NCBI GenBank assembly: GCA_964250215.1 | Contig: CAXUEX010000047.1 | Location: 1 to 18,689 of the forward strand | DNA: 18,689 nt | Source of the DNA: DAIDJM01 sp964250215 | GTDB lineage: Bacteria > Pseudomonadota > Alphaproteobacteria > Acetobacterales > Acetobacteraceae | Reading direction: 5' to 3' | Part shown: piece after piece, positions 7,186-14,467 of the stretch | How positions within the stretch are numbered: the stretch's first letter is position 1 | Layout of the letters: each line of letters opens with the position of its first letter | Made by a program: the position numbers and the translations under genes | Notes under the pieces: model-generated | Seen by the model: the letters and a program-made list of their open reading frames with translations, nothing else | The model's database searches: none | Told to the model about the DNA's origin: nothing

Positions 7186-8147
7186 GAAAGGCTCCGCTTG
7201 ATGATCTGTTGCATGCTCACCAGCCCGAGCACGAGCAGGAAACACGCGACACCCAGCAGCTTCTCGCCCGTGGGATCCGTGAACAGCAAGCCAATATAAT
7301 CCGGCTTCATCACGAACAGCATCGCGCCCACCACGATCGGCAGCGCCACCAGCACGTAGATGCTTGTGCGGGCCTCGGAGGCCAGCGCGAAGCCGCGCTT
7401 GCGCGCCGCCTCGCGCTTGCGGATCGTGTCGGCCAGGGTGTCGAGCGTTTCGGTCAGGCCGCCGCCGGTTTGCGCCTGCAGGGCCAGCGCGGTGGCAAAG
7501 AACCGATACTCCGGAAGATCGTTCTTCTCGGCCATTTCGTTCAGCGCGGTATCCAGGTTCACGCCGATCTGCATCTGATCGGCCGCGCGCGCGAATTCTT
7601 CGCGGGTGGGCGACTGGCTCTCGCGCGCCACAATGCGAATGGCCTCTCCCACCGGCACGCCCACCCGAACCGAGCGCGCCACCATCGAGAGCGCATCGGG
7701 GAACTGCGACAGCAGCGTGCGCGAAACCCGGCCGATCATCCAGCTCAACGTCACGCGCGTGAGCAGAATTTCCACCACCGGCATCGCCAGCCAGCCGCTC
7801 GGCCCCAGCACCTTCGTGGCCAGCAGGGCTGCGATCGCCGAGGGAGCCATCATGCAGAGCGCCACGCCGGACCAGCTCATGGAATACTGCGCGCGCCGGT
7901 CCTCCCGCCAGTTGAACAGCGTCTTGAGCGGCGAGAATCGGGTTGGGACGGCCGCCTGCCGCAGCCCGAGCATGAGCGCCGAGCTGTCGCTCTTCTTGGG
8001 CGCAAGATATGGCCCGATCGCGTTCTCGCGCCGCGCCGCCCATTGTTTCGCCCGTTTCTGGTCCGCAGCAATCCACAGCCCGGTCAGCCCGAGCCCCATC
8101 AGGCAGAGCAACCCGCCGCCCATAACCAGAAACAGGGTGCTGCTCAT
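7182..8147 (-). CDS. tadB: Flp pilus assembly platform protein TadB (type II secretion F domain)
   Basis: This 321-residue inner-membrane protein has an N-terminal transmembrane helix (about 5-27). A basic cytoplasmic stretch follows, then a pair of hydrophobic segments around 90-130, and then a T2SSF domain: FPDALSMVARSVRVGVPVGEAI through LALQAQTGGGLTETLDTLADTIRKRE. It closes with two membrane segments. This is the standard TadB/CpaG architecture and length. It partners TadC to form the pilus platform. It starts 7 bp after the cpaF stop and its own stop overlaps the tadC start, so the three are almost certainly one transcript. Confidence 0.95.
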   Translation of the reverse strand: MSSTLFLVMGGGLLCLMGLGLTGLWIAADQKRAKQWAARRENAIGPYLAPKKSDSSALMLGLRQAAVPTRFSPLKTLFNWREDRRAQYSMSWSGVALCMMAPSAIAALLATKVLGPSGWLAMPVVEILLTRVTLSWMIGRVSRTLLSQFPDALSMVARSVRVGVPVGEAIRIVARESQSPTREEFARAADQMQIGVNLDTALNEMAEKNDLPEYRFFATALALQAQTGGGLTETLDTLADTIRKREAARKRGFALASEARTSIYVLVALPIVVGAMLFVMKPDYIGLLFTDPTGEKLLGVACFLLVLGLVSMQQIIKRSLS

Positions 8148-8154
8148 GCCGGTG

Positions 8155-9522
8155 TCACCGCACTTCGTCCATCGCGGCCGTCCAGGCCTTCTCGGCGCCG
8201 AAATAGACCAGTCTTTCCCAGAAGCTCGGCCGGCCGGTGCCGTTCTTGTAGCTGCCCTGCAACTTGCCGTCGGGGGTTTCGCCGGTGAATTCGAAGTGGA
8301 ACACGTCGTTCAGGATTACCACGTCGCCTTCCAGCCCGACCACGTCGGTGACTTGCGTGATGCGGCGGCCGCCGTCGCGGTGGCGCTCCACCTGCACGAT
8401 CAGGTCCACCGCGCTGACGATCTGCGTTTTGATGGCTTTCGAGGGCAGGCCCATGTTGCCCATTTGCACCATATTTTCGATGCGCGTCAGCGCGTCGCGC
8501 GCGGTGTTCGCGTGGATCGTGGACATCGATCCGTCATGGCCGGTGTTCATTGCTTGCAGCATGTCGAACGCCTCGCCGGCGCGCACTTCGCCGACGATGA
8601 TGCGCTCGGGTCGCATGCGCAGCGCGTTGCGCACCAGGTCGCGCTGCGTGATCTCGCCGCGGCCTTCCAGATTGGGCGGCCGCGTTTCCAGTCGCACCAC
8701 GTGCGGCTGCTGCAATTGCAGTTCGGCCGCGTCCTCGATGGTGATGATGCGTTCGGTGCTGTCGATCATGCGCGACATCGCGTTCATCAGCGTGGTTTTG
8801 CCGGAGCCGGTGCCGCCGGAGATGATCACGTTCAGCCGCGAGCGCCCTGCCACTTCCAGCACGCGCGCCACCTGCGGCGTGCAACTGCCATAGGCGATCA
8901 GCCGCGCGAAATCGATTTTCTTGCGCGTGAATTTGCGTATCGAGAGATATGGCCCGTCCAATGCCAGCGGTGGAAACACGATGTTCACGCGGCTGCCGTC
9001 CATTAGCCGCGCATCCACCATGGGGCTGCTTTCGTCGATGCGGCGCCCCACTCCGGCGGCGATGCGCTGGCAGATATTTGCCAGATGGTTCGCATCCCGG
9101 AACCGCACCGGGGAGAGCGCTACCCGGCCATGCCGTTCCAGGAACACGCGGTCCGGGCCGTTCACCAGGATGTCGGCGATGCTCTCGTCGTCCAGCAACG
9201 GCTGCAACGGGCCGAGACCCAGCATGTCGTTCACCAGCTCGCTCGCGAGCTGGCGCTGCTCGCGGCCGTTGAGCTGGATGCGTTTCTCGGTCGCTATCTC
9301 CGCGACCAGCTTTTCCATCTCCGGCCCCAGGCGTTCCGGCGGCAGCGCTGCGGCGGCGGCGGGGTCGAGCTGCTGCAACGCCAATATGCGCAGCTCGGTC
9401 AGGCTGTCGGCCGCAGCGTTCTGGATCGGCGCCGGAGCGGGTGCGGGCGCGGGCGCCGCGGCCCGGGGGGGCGCCGGATCGTCGTCCTGGCGGCGGCGGC
9501 CGAACATCGGTGTCGCGTTCAT
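8155..9522 (-). CDS. cpaF: Flp pilus assembly ATPase CpaF/TadA
   Basis: This 455-residue cytoplasmic secretion ATPase is of the type II/IV secretion VirB11-like family. It has Walker A GGTGSGKT (236-243), an Asp box ITIEDAAELQL (260-270), Walker B RPERIIVGEVR (304-314) and a His box STIHANT (334-340), all intact. The N-terminus carries an Ala-Pro repeat linker (about 16-33), followed by the usual N-terminal domain with DILVNGPDRVFLER. It hydrolyses ATP to drive pilin extraction and polymerisation through TadB/TadC. The ATG is preceded by GGAGG with a short 4-nt spacer, and the gap from cpaE is 10 bp. Confidence 0.97.
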   Translation of the reverse strand: MNATPMFGRRRQDDDPAPPRAAAPAPAPAPAPIQNAAADSLTELRILALQQLDPAAAAALPPERLGPEMEKLVAEIATEKRIQLNGREQRQLASELVNDMLGLGPLQPLLDDESIADILVNGPDRVFLERHGRVALSPVRFRDANHLANICQRIAAGVGRRIDESSPMVDARLMDGSRVNIVFPPLALDGPYLSIRKFTRKKIDFARLIAYGSCTPQVARVLEVAGRSRLNVIISGGTGSGKTTLMNAMSRMIDSTERIITIEDAAELQLQQPHVVRLETRPPNLEGRGEITQRDLVRNALRMRPERIIVGEVRAGEAFDMLQAMNTGHDGSMSTIHANTARDALTRIENMVQMGNMGLPSKAIKTQIVSAVDLIVQVERHRDGGRRITQVTDVVGLEGDVVILNDVFHFEFTGETPDGKLQGSYKNGTGRPSFWERLVYFGAEKAWTAAMDEVR

Positions 9523-9532
9523 GCCGCCTCCG

Positions 9533-10771
9533 TTATGACCGGTTCAGCCAGCCGCGCAGCCGCGACAGACCGCCGGCCGGAGTCATGCCGCCGATCGCGA
9601 TCGAGCCGTCGTTCACGAAAGCCACTTCGCGCGCCAGTTGCAGGATGCCGGTGCGGAAACCGCCCGAACTCGCCGCGGCGGGCGTGCCCAACGTCGTCGC
9701 ATTGCCCACCTGCTTTGGCTGATACGGCACCACAACGTCGATATTCGTCTCCAGCGCTTCTTCGATCTGCGCCCGGGTCAGGCCACCCGGCTGGCCCGCG
9801 CGGTTCAGCACGATCAGCGCCCGACGCGCCTGGTCCGGCCCGGTCGGCAGCGCCATCAGCCGCATCGTATTGCGCATCGACGGCAGCGTGGGATCCAGCA
9901 CGAACACCCGCTGGTGCGAGAGCATCAGAAGCTCGCGATACAGCGGCAACGGCGCCGCGGGCACGTCGGCGACGACGAAATTGTAGCGCCGACGCAGCGC
10001 GCCGAGCAGCGCGCGGCCGGCACCTTCGGCCACTTCGACGATCTCGGAAATTTTCTCGTCGCCAGCCAGGATCGAAAGCCGTTCCGAAATCGGCAGGGCG
10101 GAACGTTCCACATACAATTCGTCGATGCGCGACGGTGACTCCAGCGCCTGGCGCAGCCCGGGGCCGGATTGGCCGCCGAGCAGCACCGCGGCGCTGCCGG
10201 TATAGATGTCGGGATCGAACAGCACGGTATGCCGTTTCAGTTCCTCGCCGAGATAGAAGGCGAGGTTGGCGGCGATTGTGGTTGTGCCGACGCCGCCGCA
10301 CACGCCGGTGACGGAAACGATCCTGCCGCCCTGCAGCGCGCCGCTCGTCAGTGGCCGCGACGCGCAGGCGGGGCCGAACATCCGCGCCACCATGTCTTTG
10401 GCCAGGGGCTTGTACAGATATTCCGCCACGCCCAGATCGCGCGTGAGCGACCGGTAGAAATTCATGTCGGTGCGGTCGCCCACCACCAGCACGCGCGTGG
10501 ATGGTTCCACCACTTCGGAGAGATCGTGCAACGCGGCCAGCGGCGCGTCGTCGCCGCTGATGTCCACCACCAGCACGTCCGGGCTCGGCATCTTGCGCAG
10601 CAGCGCCGTGGCCTGCCGGATGCTGTTGCGCCGCACCTGGCAGGACGGCACGAGCTCGGCCAACCCGTCGGTGAGCGCGCGCTCGCTGTCGGCATCGATG
10701 ACGAAGCCGAGCAGGGTGGCACGTTCGCTGCTGCGCGCGTCGTCGGGGCTCTGGACGGTGACCGCGGTCAT
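9533..10771 (-). CDS. cpaE: CpaE/TadZ pilus localisation protein (receiver-like plus ParA/MinD-like domains)
   Basis: The 412-residue product has an N-terminal receiver-like domain (about 20-130, with VLVVDISG at 66-73 and KPLAKD near 121-126). A MinD/ParA-type domain follows, starting GGRIVSVTGVCGGVGTTTIAANLAF. CpaE/TadZ proteins position the Tad machinery in the cell. The P-loop here reads CGGVGTTT: the lysine usual in deviant Walker A motifs is Cys158 and the classical P-loop lysine is Thr. The FDPD stretch (185-188) corresponds to the Walker A' region. I chose the start at 10771 because GGGAG lies 8 nt upstream and the preceding gene ends 4 bp before. An open frame reaches 10816 but would overlap that gene. 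The TAA stop is 10 bp from cpaF. Confidence 0.92.
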   Translation of the reverse strand: MTAVTVQSPDDARSSERATLLGFVIDADSERALTDGLAELVPSCQVRRNSIRQATALLRKMPSPDVLVVDISGDDAPLAALHDLSEVVEPSTRVLVVGDRTDMNFYRSLTRDLGVAEYLYKPLAKDMVARMFGPACASRPLTSGALQGGRIVSVTGVCGGVGTTTIAANLAFYLGEELKRHTVLFDPDIYTGSAAVLLGGQSGPGLRQALESPSRIDELYVERSALPISERLSILAGDEKISEIVEVAEGAGRALLGALRRRYNFVVADVPAAPLPLYRELLMLSHQRVFVLDPTLPSMRNTMRLMALPTGPDQARRALIVLNRAGQPGGLTRAQIEEALETNIDVVVPYQPKQVGNATTLGTPAAASSGGFRTGILQLAREVAFVNDGSIAIGGMTPAGGLSRLRGWLNRS

Positions 10772-10775
10772 GGCG

Positions 10776-11105
10776 TCAGCTCCCGCCGCCCAGACCGCCG
10801 CCAGCACCGCCAGCACTATTGTTCGACCCCGACCCGCCGATCTCGAGCTGGCTCAGGTTGCTGTCCGGCAGTTTTTTCACCTTGTCGGTGCGCAGCCGCT
10901 CCACCGCCGCCGCCGCAAGCTGGCCATCGGACGTGCTCGCGCCCACGCCGCGCACCAGATCGGCCGGGTTCGCCACCTGCAACGCCAGGTCGGCACGGTT
11001 CACCTGCGCCGGGCGCCACAGCCCCTCGCGCACCAACGGATCGTTCTGCACGCAGCCGCCGAGCAGGGCTGCGGCCGCCAGCACCAGAATGGGCACGCTT
11101 CGCAT
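10776..11105 (-). CDS. Short CpaD-like lipoprotein of the Tad locus
   Basis: This 109-residue protein has a clear lipoprotein signal: MRSVPILVLAAAALLGGC, lipobox LGGC with Cys18. Its middle contains the run NRADLALQVANPADLVRG. This resembles the C-terminal NLxxMVxxPxDL signature of CpaD pilus lipoproteins, and the slot between cpaC and cpaE is where cpaD lies in alphaproteobacterial Tad loci. Canonical CpaD is roughly twice as long, so most of the usual N-terminal region is absent. The tail is low complexity, rich in Gly, Ser and Asn and ending GGGLGGGS. It starts 10 bp after the cpaC stop and ends 4 bp before cpaE. The upstream open frame to 11231 overlaps cpaC and was not used. The CpaD relationship is an inference from a short motif and position. 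Confidence 0.75.
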   Translation of the reverse strand: MRSVPILVLAAAALLGGCVQNDPLVREGLWRPAQVNRADLALQVANPADLVRGVGASTSDGQLAAAAVERLRTDKVKKLPDSNLSQLEIGGSGSNNSAGGAGGGLGGGS

Positions 11106-11115
11106 CGCCGCTCTC

Positions 11116-12606
11116 CTATTCGACCATGAATCCGGCATCGGCCGGCACGTGCGGCGCCGGGCCCGGCATGCCCCGCGCACTCTGCCGTAGCAGCAGGATG
11201 CGCTCGATATCGTTCGGCGGCCGCCAGCCATCGGTTGGCAGCTTCAACGCGTTCGGATCGCTTACCGGCTTCACGATGTAGGGCGTGACGACGATGACCA
11301 GCTCGCTTTCGTTGCGCTGGAAGCTGTCGGAACGAAATAGCGCGCCCAGAATCGGCACGTCGCCCAGTCCCGGCACCGCATTGCCGGTCACCGTTGTCTG
11401 GTCCTGCAGCAATCCGGCGATCACGAAACTCTGGCCGGACCCGAGCTGCACGGTGGTATCGGCCCGGCGCACGGTCAATGCGGGCACCACGATGCCCACC
11501 GCGTTGGTCGTGCTCAGCAGGAACGAAATGCCGTTCGCCTTGTCGAGCTGGCTTACCTCCGGCCGCACATGTAGGCTGATCTGGTCGTTTGCGATGACAG
11601 TCGGCACGAAGGCGAGCGAGATGCCGTACTGCTTGAACTCCAGCGAAATGGTATTGTTCTGGGTAGCAACCGGAATCGGGAACTCGCCGCCTGCCAGGAA
11701 CTCCGCCGGCTCACCGCTCATCGCGGTAAGGTTCGGCTCGGCCAGCACGTGGATCAACTGGTCGTTGGAGAGCGCATCGAGCATCGCTTCCAGATTGAAA
11801 TTGCGCCCGATATAACCCAACGCCGCGGTGGTGGGCGTCAGCCCGGTAACACCCACCAGCGAGGTTGCGGTGGCCACACCCGTCCGCACGTAGTTGCCGT
11901 TGCCGGTCAGATTGCCGGCCAGCGTGGCCGCGGACCAGTTCACGCCCAGTTCGCGCACCAGCGTGCGGTTCATCTCGGCAATGCGCACGTGCAGCGAGAC
12001 CTCGATGGGCTGCGCCACGCGCATTTCGTTGTCCACCGTGCCGCCGGGCGGCAGTGCGCCTTTCGCGGCATTCACCGCGCGCTCGGCCTGGCCCGGCGAC
12101 GGCACCGTGCCGCCCAGCGAAACGCCGGTATCGGTCTGCCGCGCCGTTACGCCCAGCGCCGTGGCACCCGGGATCGCTGCCCTGGCCTGTGCGGCCGTGA
12201 AGCTGGAGGGCACCACCGTGACGGTGAATTTCGCCAGGGTATCGCCGGCGCTGGTGAGTGCCGCGACCGTAGTGGTGCCCGGCGCGACGCCGAACACGAA
12301 CAGGCTGTCGGCGCTCGCCGGCCGCACTTCGGCGATTTTCGGATCGGCCGTGAACACATTCGCCGCGTCGGCGGCCAGATGCACCACCTGGCCGATGCCG
12401 GCGGCGAGCGTGATTGGCGCGATGCGCGGCCGGATGTGCACCTGCGGCGCCAGATCGGAGGCCGGAATGGCTTTTGGCACCGTCGCGGGATCGGCGGTCG
12501 GGATCGGCGTAGGCACGATCGCCTGCGGTGCGATCGGTTCGCCGGCCAGGGCCGCGCCGGCATACGCAGCCGCGCCGGCCGCCAGCAGCCGCATCAGGAT
12601 GCGCAT
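11116..12606 (-). CDS. cpaC: Flp pilus outer-membrane secretin CpaC/RcpA
   Basis: This 496-residue protein has a signal peptide ending near AGAALA (residue 21) and a Pro-rich stretch (27-50). A pilus/BON-like N-terminal region follows, containing HLAADAANVFTADPKIAEVRP. The secretin domain has RIAEMNRTLVRELGVNW (208-224), the region around LAEPNLTAMSGEPAEFLAGGEFPIP, and the hallmark VPGLGDVPILGALF (411-424). It forms the outer-membrane channel through which the Flp pilus leaves the cell. The ATG shares one base with the cpaB stop (TGATG), which fixes the start. An AGGAG lies about 11 nt upstream, inside cpaB. Length and layout are ordinary for CpaC. Confidence 0.96.
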   Translation of the reverse strand: MRILMRLLAAGAAAYAGAALAGEPIAPQAIVPTPIPTADPATVPKAIPASDLAPQVHIRPRIAPITLAAGIGQVVHLAADAANVFTADPKIAEVRPASADSLFVFGVAPGTTTVAALTSAGDTLAKFTVTVVPSSFTAAQARAAIPGATALGVTARQTDTGVSLGGTVPSPGQAERAVNAAKGALPPGGTVDNEMRVAQPIEVSLHVRIAEMNRTLVRELGVNWSAATLAGNLTGNGNYVRTGVATATSLVGVTGLTPTTAALGYIGRNFNLEAMLDALSNDQLIHVLAEPNLTAMSGEPAEFLAGGEFPIPVATQNNTISLEFKQYGISLAFVPTVIANDQISLHVRPEVSQLDKANGISFLLSTTNAVGIVVPALTVRRADTTVQLGSGQSFVIAGLLQDQTTVTGNAVPGLGDVPILGALFRSDSFQRNESELVIVVTPYIVKPVSDPNALKLPTDGWRPPNDIERILLLRQSARGMPGPAPHVPADAGFMVE

Positions 12607-13448
12607 CAGAAATGATACTCCTTGTCGTCCTTGCCCTCGTAAACGTGCAGCGTTCCGCCGCCTTGCGCCTGCGGCTTGGCGATGTTGGAAAGCGCCGTGG
12701 ACACGTCGCCGCCATAGGTCGGGTTGTGCGGCGCATCCACCGGTTCCGGCGCCGCATCGGCCGGCCGCACCGCCATCGAAAGTTTGCCCAGATGTGTCGC
12801 CACGGCCACGCGCTCGGCGTCCCCAGGCGTCACCTCGAGCGTGACAGTACGGGTCTGCACGTCGCTCGGCAGTTGCGAGCCGCTCGATGCGCCTTGGATC
12901 AGCGTCTGGTCGATCGCGATCACCCGCACGTCGCGCAGCACCGTCTCGCTCGCCACATGCCGGGCTTCGGGGATTTTCGTGTCCTGATCGGAGGTGATCT
13001 CCTGCGTCAGGATCAGATCGACATGATCGCCCGGCCAGATCAGTCCGGCGGTGCCGGAAACCGCATCCACGCCCACCGATGTCGCGCGCATTCCAGAGGC
13101 CAGCACCGCGGAAAGAAAGCCGTGGTCGCCCGGCCGCAGCACGTCGGCCGGCATCACCACTTGATGCGTCAGCAGCGTCTGCCGCACCATGGCGCCGAAC
13201 AGCTCGGCCCGGCCCTGCGGCGTGTCGCGCCGGGCGCCATCGGGCACCTGGTTCTGCGGCACCGGATGCGCCTCGATGTCCTCGGGCTTGAGCAGCGTGC
13301 CGGCGCGGAGCGTGCCGGAAGCGGCCAGCAGGGAAACCTGCGGCGTGACGGGAACGGCGGGGCCCGCGGGATGCAGGCTGGTCCAGGCGACGAACAGGAA
13401 GCCGAGCAACCCGGCGCCCATCATCAGAAACAGCAGCGCGCGCAACAT
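12606..13448 (-). CDS. cpaB: Flp pilus assembly protein CpaB/RcpC
   Basis: The 280-residue product has one N-terminal membrane segment (about 4-22). A SAF-type domain follows (LLAASGTLRAGTLLKPEDIEAHPVP), then the CpaB/RcpC core with GMRATSVGVDAVSGTAGLIWPGDHVDLILT and LRDVRVIAIDQ. CpaB is a periplasmic partner of the secretin in Tad systems. The WPGDHVDL block is the most family-specific part. The ATG at 13448 has GGGG touching it and a GGGGG run about 15 nt upstream, so the ribosome binding site is poor. A 116-bp gap with inverted repeats separates it from cpaA. The stop overlaps the cpaC start by one base. Confidence 0.94.
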   Translation of the reverse strand: MLRALLFLMMGAGLLGFLFVAWTSLHPAGPAVPVTPQVSLLAASGTLRAGTLLKPEDIEAHPVPQNQVPDGARRDTPQGRAELFGAMVRQTLLTHQVVMPADVLRPGDHGFLSAVLASGMRATSVGVDAVSGTAGLIWPGDHVDLILTQEITSDQDTKIPEARHVASETVLRDVRVIAIDQTLIQGASSGSQLPSDVQTRTVTLEVTPGDAERVAVATHLGKLSMAVRPADAAPEPVDAPHNPTYGGDVSTALSNIAKPQAQGGGTLHVYEGKDDKEYHF

Positions 13449-13471
13449 CCCCGAACTTTCAACCCCCAGTA

Positions 13472-13512
13472 GCTATACCGCTTATAGCCGGGCAGCAACG
13501 ATTTCGCCCGGC
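13472..13512. repeat. Two adjoining inverted repeats in the cpaA-cpaB gap
   Basis: The 116-bp gap holds GCTATA with a 5-nt loop and TATAGC (13472-13488). Sharing two bases with it is GCCGGGC with a 12-nt loop and GCCCGGC (13487-13512). Both are perfect. On the minus strand the GC-rich hairpin comes first and no T run follows, so a classical terminator is not supported. The two hairpins overlap and could be mutually exclusive RNA structures, an operator, or a processing site. Confidence 0.4.
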
Positions 13513-13564
13513 CCGTTTCGTAATTGCTTCTTTCCGTCCCTGCCGCCGTGACCGGTTGCGGCAA

Positions 13565-14077
13565 TCAGGCCGCGAGCGCGGCGAACACGCCGCCGGCCGC
13601 GATCGCCGCGGCATAGGGCAACGGCCCGCGCCGCCGCAGCCGCCACAATTCGCAGCGCCAGGCGCGGCGCAGCACGCCGCGTGGGCGCCGCAGAGCCGGC
13701 TTCGGCACGATTTTGCCCGCCAGCAGATACAGCAGCGCCAGCAGCCCGCCCGAAAGCGCCGTGGCCAGCAGCAGCATCGGCACGAGGACCGGCGGCACGA
13801 ACACCGCGGCAGCGGTGAGCAGTTTCACGTCGCCGCCGCCCATCCAGCCGAACCGCCAGAACAGAAAGGTCACCAACAGCACGGCGCCGGCCGCGAGCAG
13901 CGAAAACACCAGTCCGATTCCCAGCCCAGCTTGCATGATCCGCAGCGCCACCCCGATCAGCAGCAGCGCCGCGGAAACCCAGTTCGGCACCGTGCGGAAA
14001 CCGAAATCGTGCAGCCCGGCGCCAATCAACAGCAGGCACCCGGCAATCAGCAGCACGGCGACAAGCAGGTTATCCAC
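13565..14077 (-). CDS. cpaA: Prepilin peptidase CpaA/TadV (aspartic protease, A24 family)
   Basis: This 170-residue polytopic membrane protein has the two aspartates of type IV prepilin peptidases. Asp24 lies in GLHDFGFRTVPNWVS and Asp83 in the GxGD-type motif MGGGDVKLL. CpaA/TadV cleaves the leader of Flp prepilins at the cytoplasmic face of the inner membrane and lacks the methylase domain of PilD. Several hydrophobic segments are evident, and a very Arg-rich loop (RRPRGVLRRAWRCELWRLRRRG) precedes the last one, LPYAAAIAAGG. The start is taken as GTG at 14077, because the hydrophobic N-terminus begins there and G-rich sequence lies upstream. The open frame extends to 14161, but that extra stretch is Arg-rich and unlike the family. 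It lies 87 bp after the main pilin gene. Confidence 0.93.
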   Translation of the reverse strand: MDNLLVAVLLIAGCLLLIGAGLHDFGFRTVPNWVSAALLLIGVALRIMQAGLGIGLVFSLLAAGAVLLVTFLFWRFGWMGGGDVKLLTAAAVFVPPVLVPMLLLATALSGGLLALLYLLAGKIVPKPALRRPRGVLRRAWRCELWRLRRRGPLPYAAAIAAGGVFAALAA

Positions 14078-14121
14078 GCCCTGTCCCCCCACTACGCCGC
14101 ACGCCAATTCGCGATGCGAGC

Positions 14122-14154
14122 GGGTTCCGCGACGGCATTCCCACCGCGGAACCC
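14122..14154. other. Strong hairpin between the main flp gene and cpaA
   Basis: A perfect 10-bp inverted repeat, GGGTTCCGCG / CGCGGAACCC, with a 13-nt loop lies in the 87-bp gap just downstream of the flp stop. On the minus strand no T run follows (CTCGCATCGC comes next). It is therefore not a textbook intrinsic terminator; partial termination or protection of the pilin mRNA 3' end are the more likely roles. Such an element would allow much more pilin than assembly protein to be made from one promoter. Confidence 0.6.
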
Positions 14155-14164
14155 AAAGCACAGC

Positions 14165-14335
14165 TCAGAGCGCCTTCTCGATCGTCCCGAACAGCGTCGT
14201 CAGCGAGGTGCCGAGAAGCCCGAAGATGGTGATCAGAACCAGGCCCAGCACGCCGGCGATGATGCCGTATTCCAGCGCCGTCACGCCGCGACGGTCAGAC
14301 TTCAAGGCAACCAGCTTGTTCATCAGAGTGCTCAT
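14165..14335 (-). CDS. flp: Flp-family type IVb prepilin
   Basis: This 56-residue prepilin is MSTLMNKLVALKSDRRG followed by VTALEYGIIAGVLGLVLITI. It has a 17-residue charged leader, the processing site after Gly17, and Glu at +5 followed by Tyr. A hydrophobic helix follows and then a short tail ending GTIEKAL. The G|XXXXEY pattern is the Flp hallmark cut by CpaA. Mature Flp polymerises into bundled adhesive pili. The start is fixed by AGGAG six bases before ATG. The gene is first behind the predicted promoter at 14439-14467, with a leader of about 97 nt. It is therefore the likely major pilin. The open frame reaching 14467 upstream is the untranslated leader. Confidence 0.95.
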   Translation of the reverse strand: MSTLMNKLVALKSDRRGVTALEYGIIAGVLGLVLITIFGLLGTSLTTLFGTIEKAL

Positions 14336-14354
14336 GTTCGTCTCCTGCATGACA

Positions 14355-14372
14355 CGGACGCCCCAGCGTCCG
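14355..14372 (-). other. Hairpin in the flp mRNA leader next to the ribosome binding site
   Basis: CGGACGC, a 4-nt loop (CCCA on the plus strand, TGGG in the minus-strand RNA) and GCGTCCG form a perfect 7-bp stem in the flp 5' leader. The AGGAG of flp starts 8 nt downstream of the stem, so it stays free. A 5' stabilising hairpin is a reasonable reading for a highly expressed small pilin mRNA; a switch or protein-binding role is possible but not shown. Confidence 0.5.
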
Positions 14373-14431
14373 AGATCGGTTTCACCGGCGGAGCCCCGTG
14401 CCCCGGTCCGAGACGCCTCCGTCCGGTGGCG

Positions 14432-14467
14432 CAAGGACCTGATAACGAAGCCGTGATGGTTTGTCAA
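14432..14467 (-). promoter_or_regulatory. Predicted sigma70-type promoter of flp and the Tad genes
   Basis: On the minus strand a perfect -35 hexamer TTGACA (14467-14462) is followed by a 17-nt spacer and TATCAG (14444-14439), which matches four of six -10 positions. A T run lies just upstream of the -35 box, as in UP elements. Transcription would begin near 14432, leaving a leader of about 97 nt before the flp ATG. This is the best promoter match I see in the window. Confidence 0.6.

Noticed and set aside
7186..8076. N-terminal extension of tadC through an open frame overlapping tadB
   Set aside because: The extension has no TadC-like sequence, and the ATGA overlap at 7182-7185 sets a natural start.
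13449..13564. Promoter for cpaB using TTGCTG and TATAGC on the minus strand
   Set aside because: The spacer is only 15 nt and both hexamers are poor matches; left as inverted repeats only.
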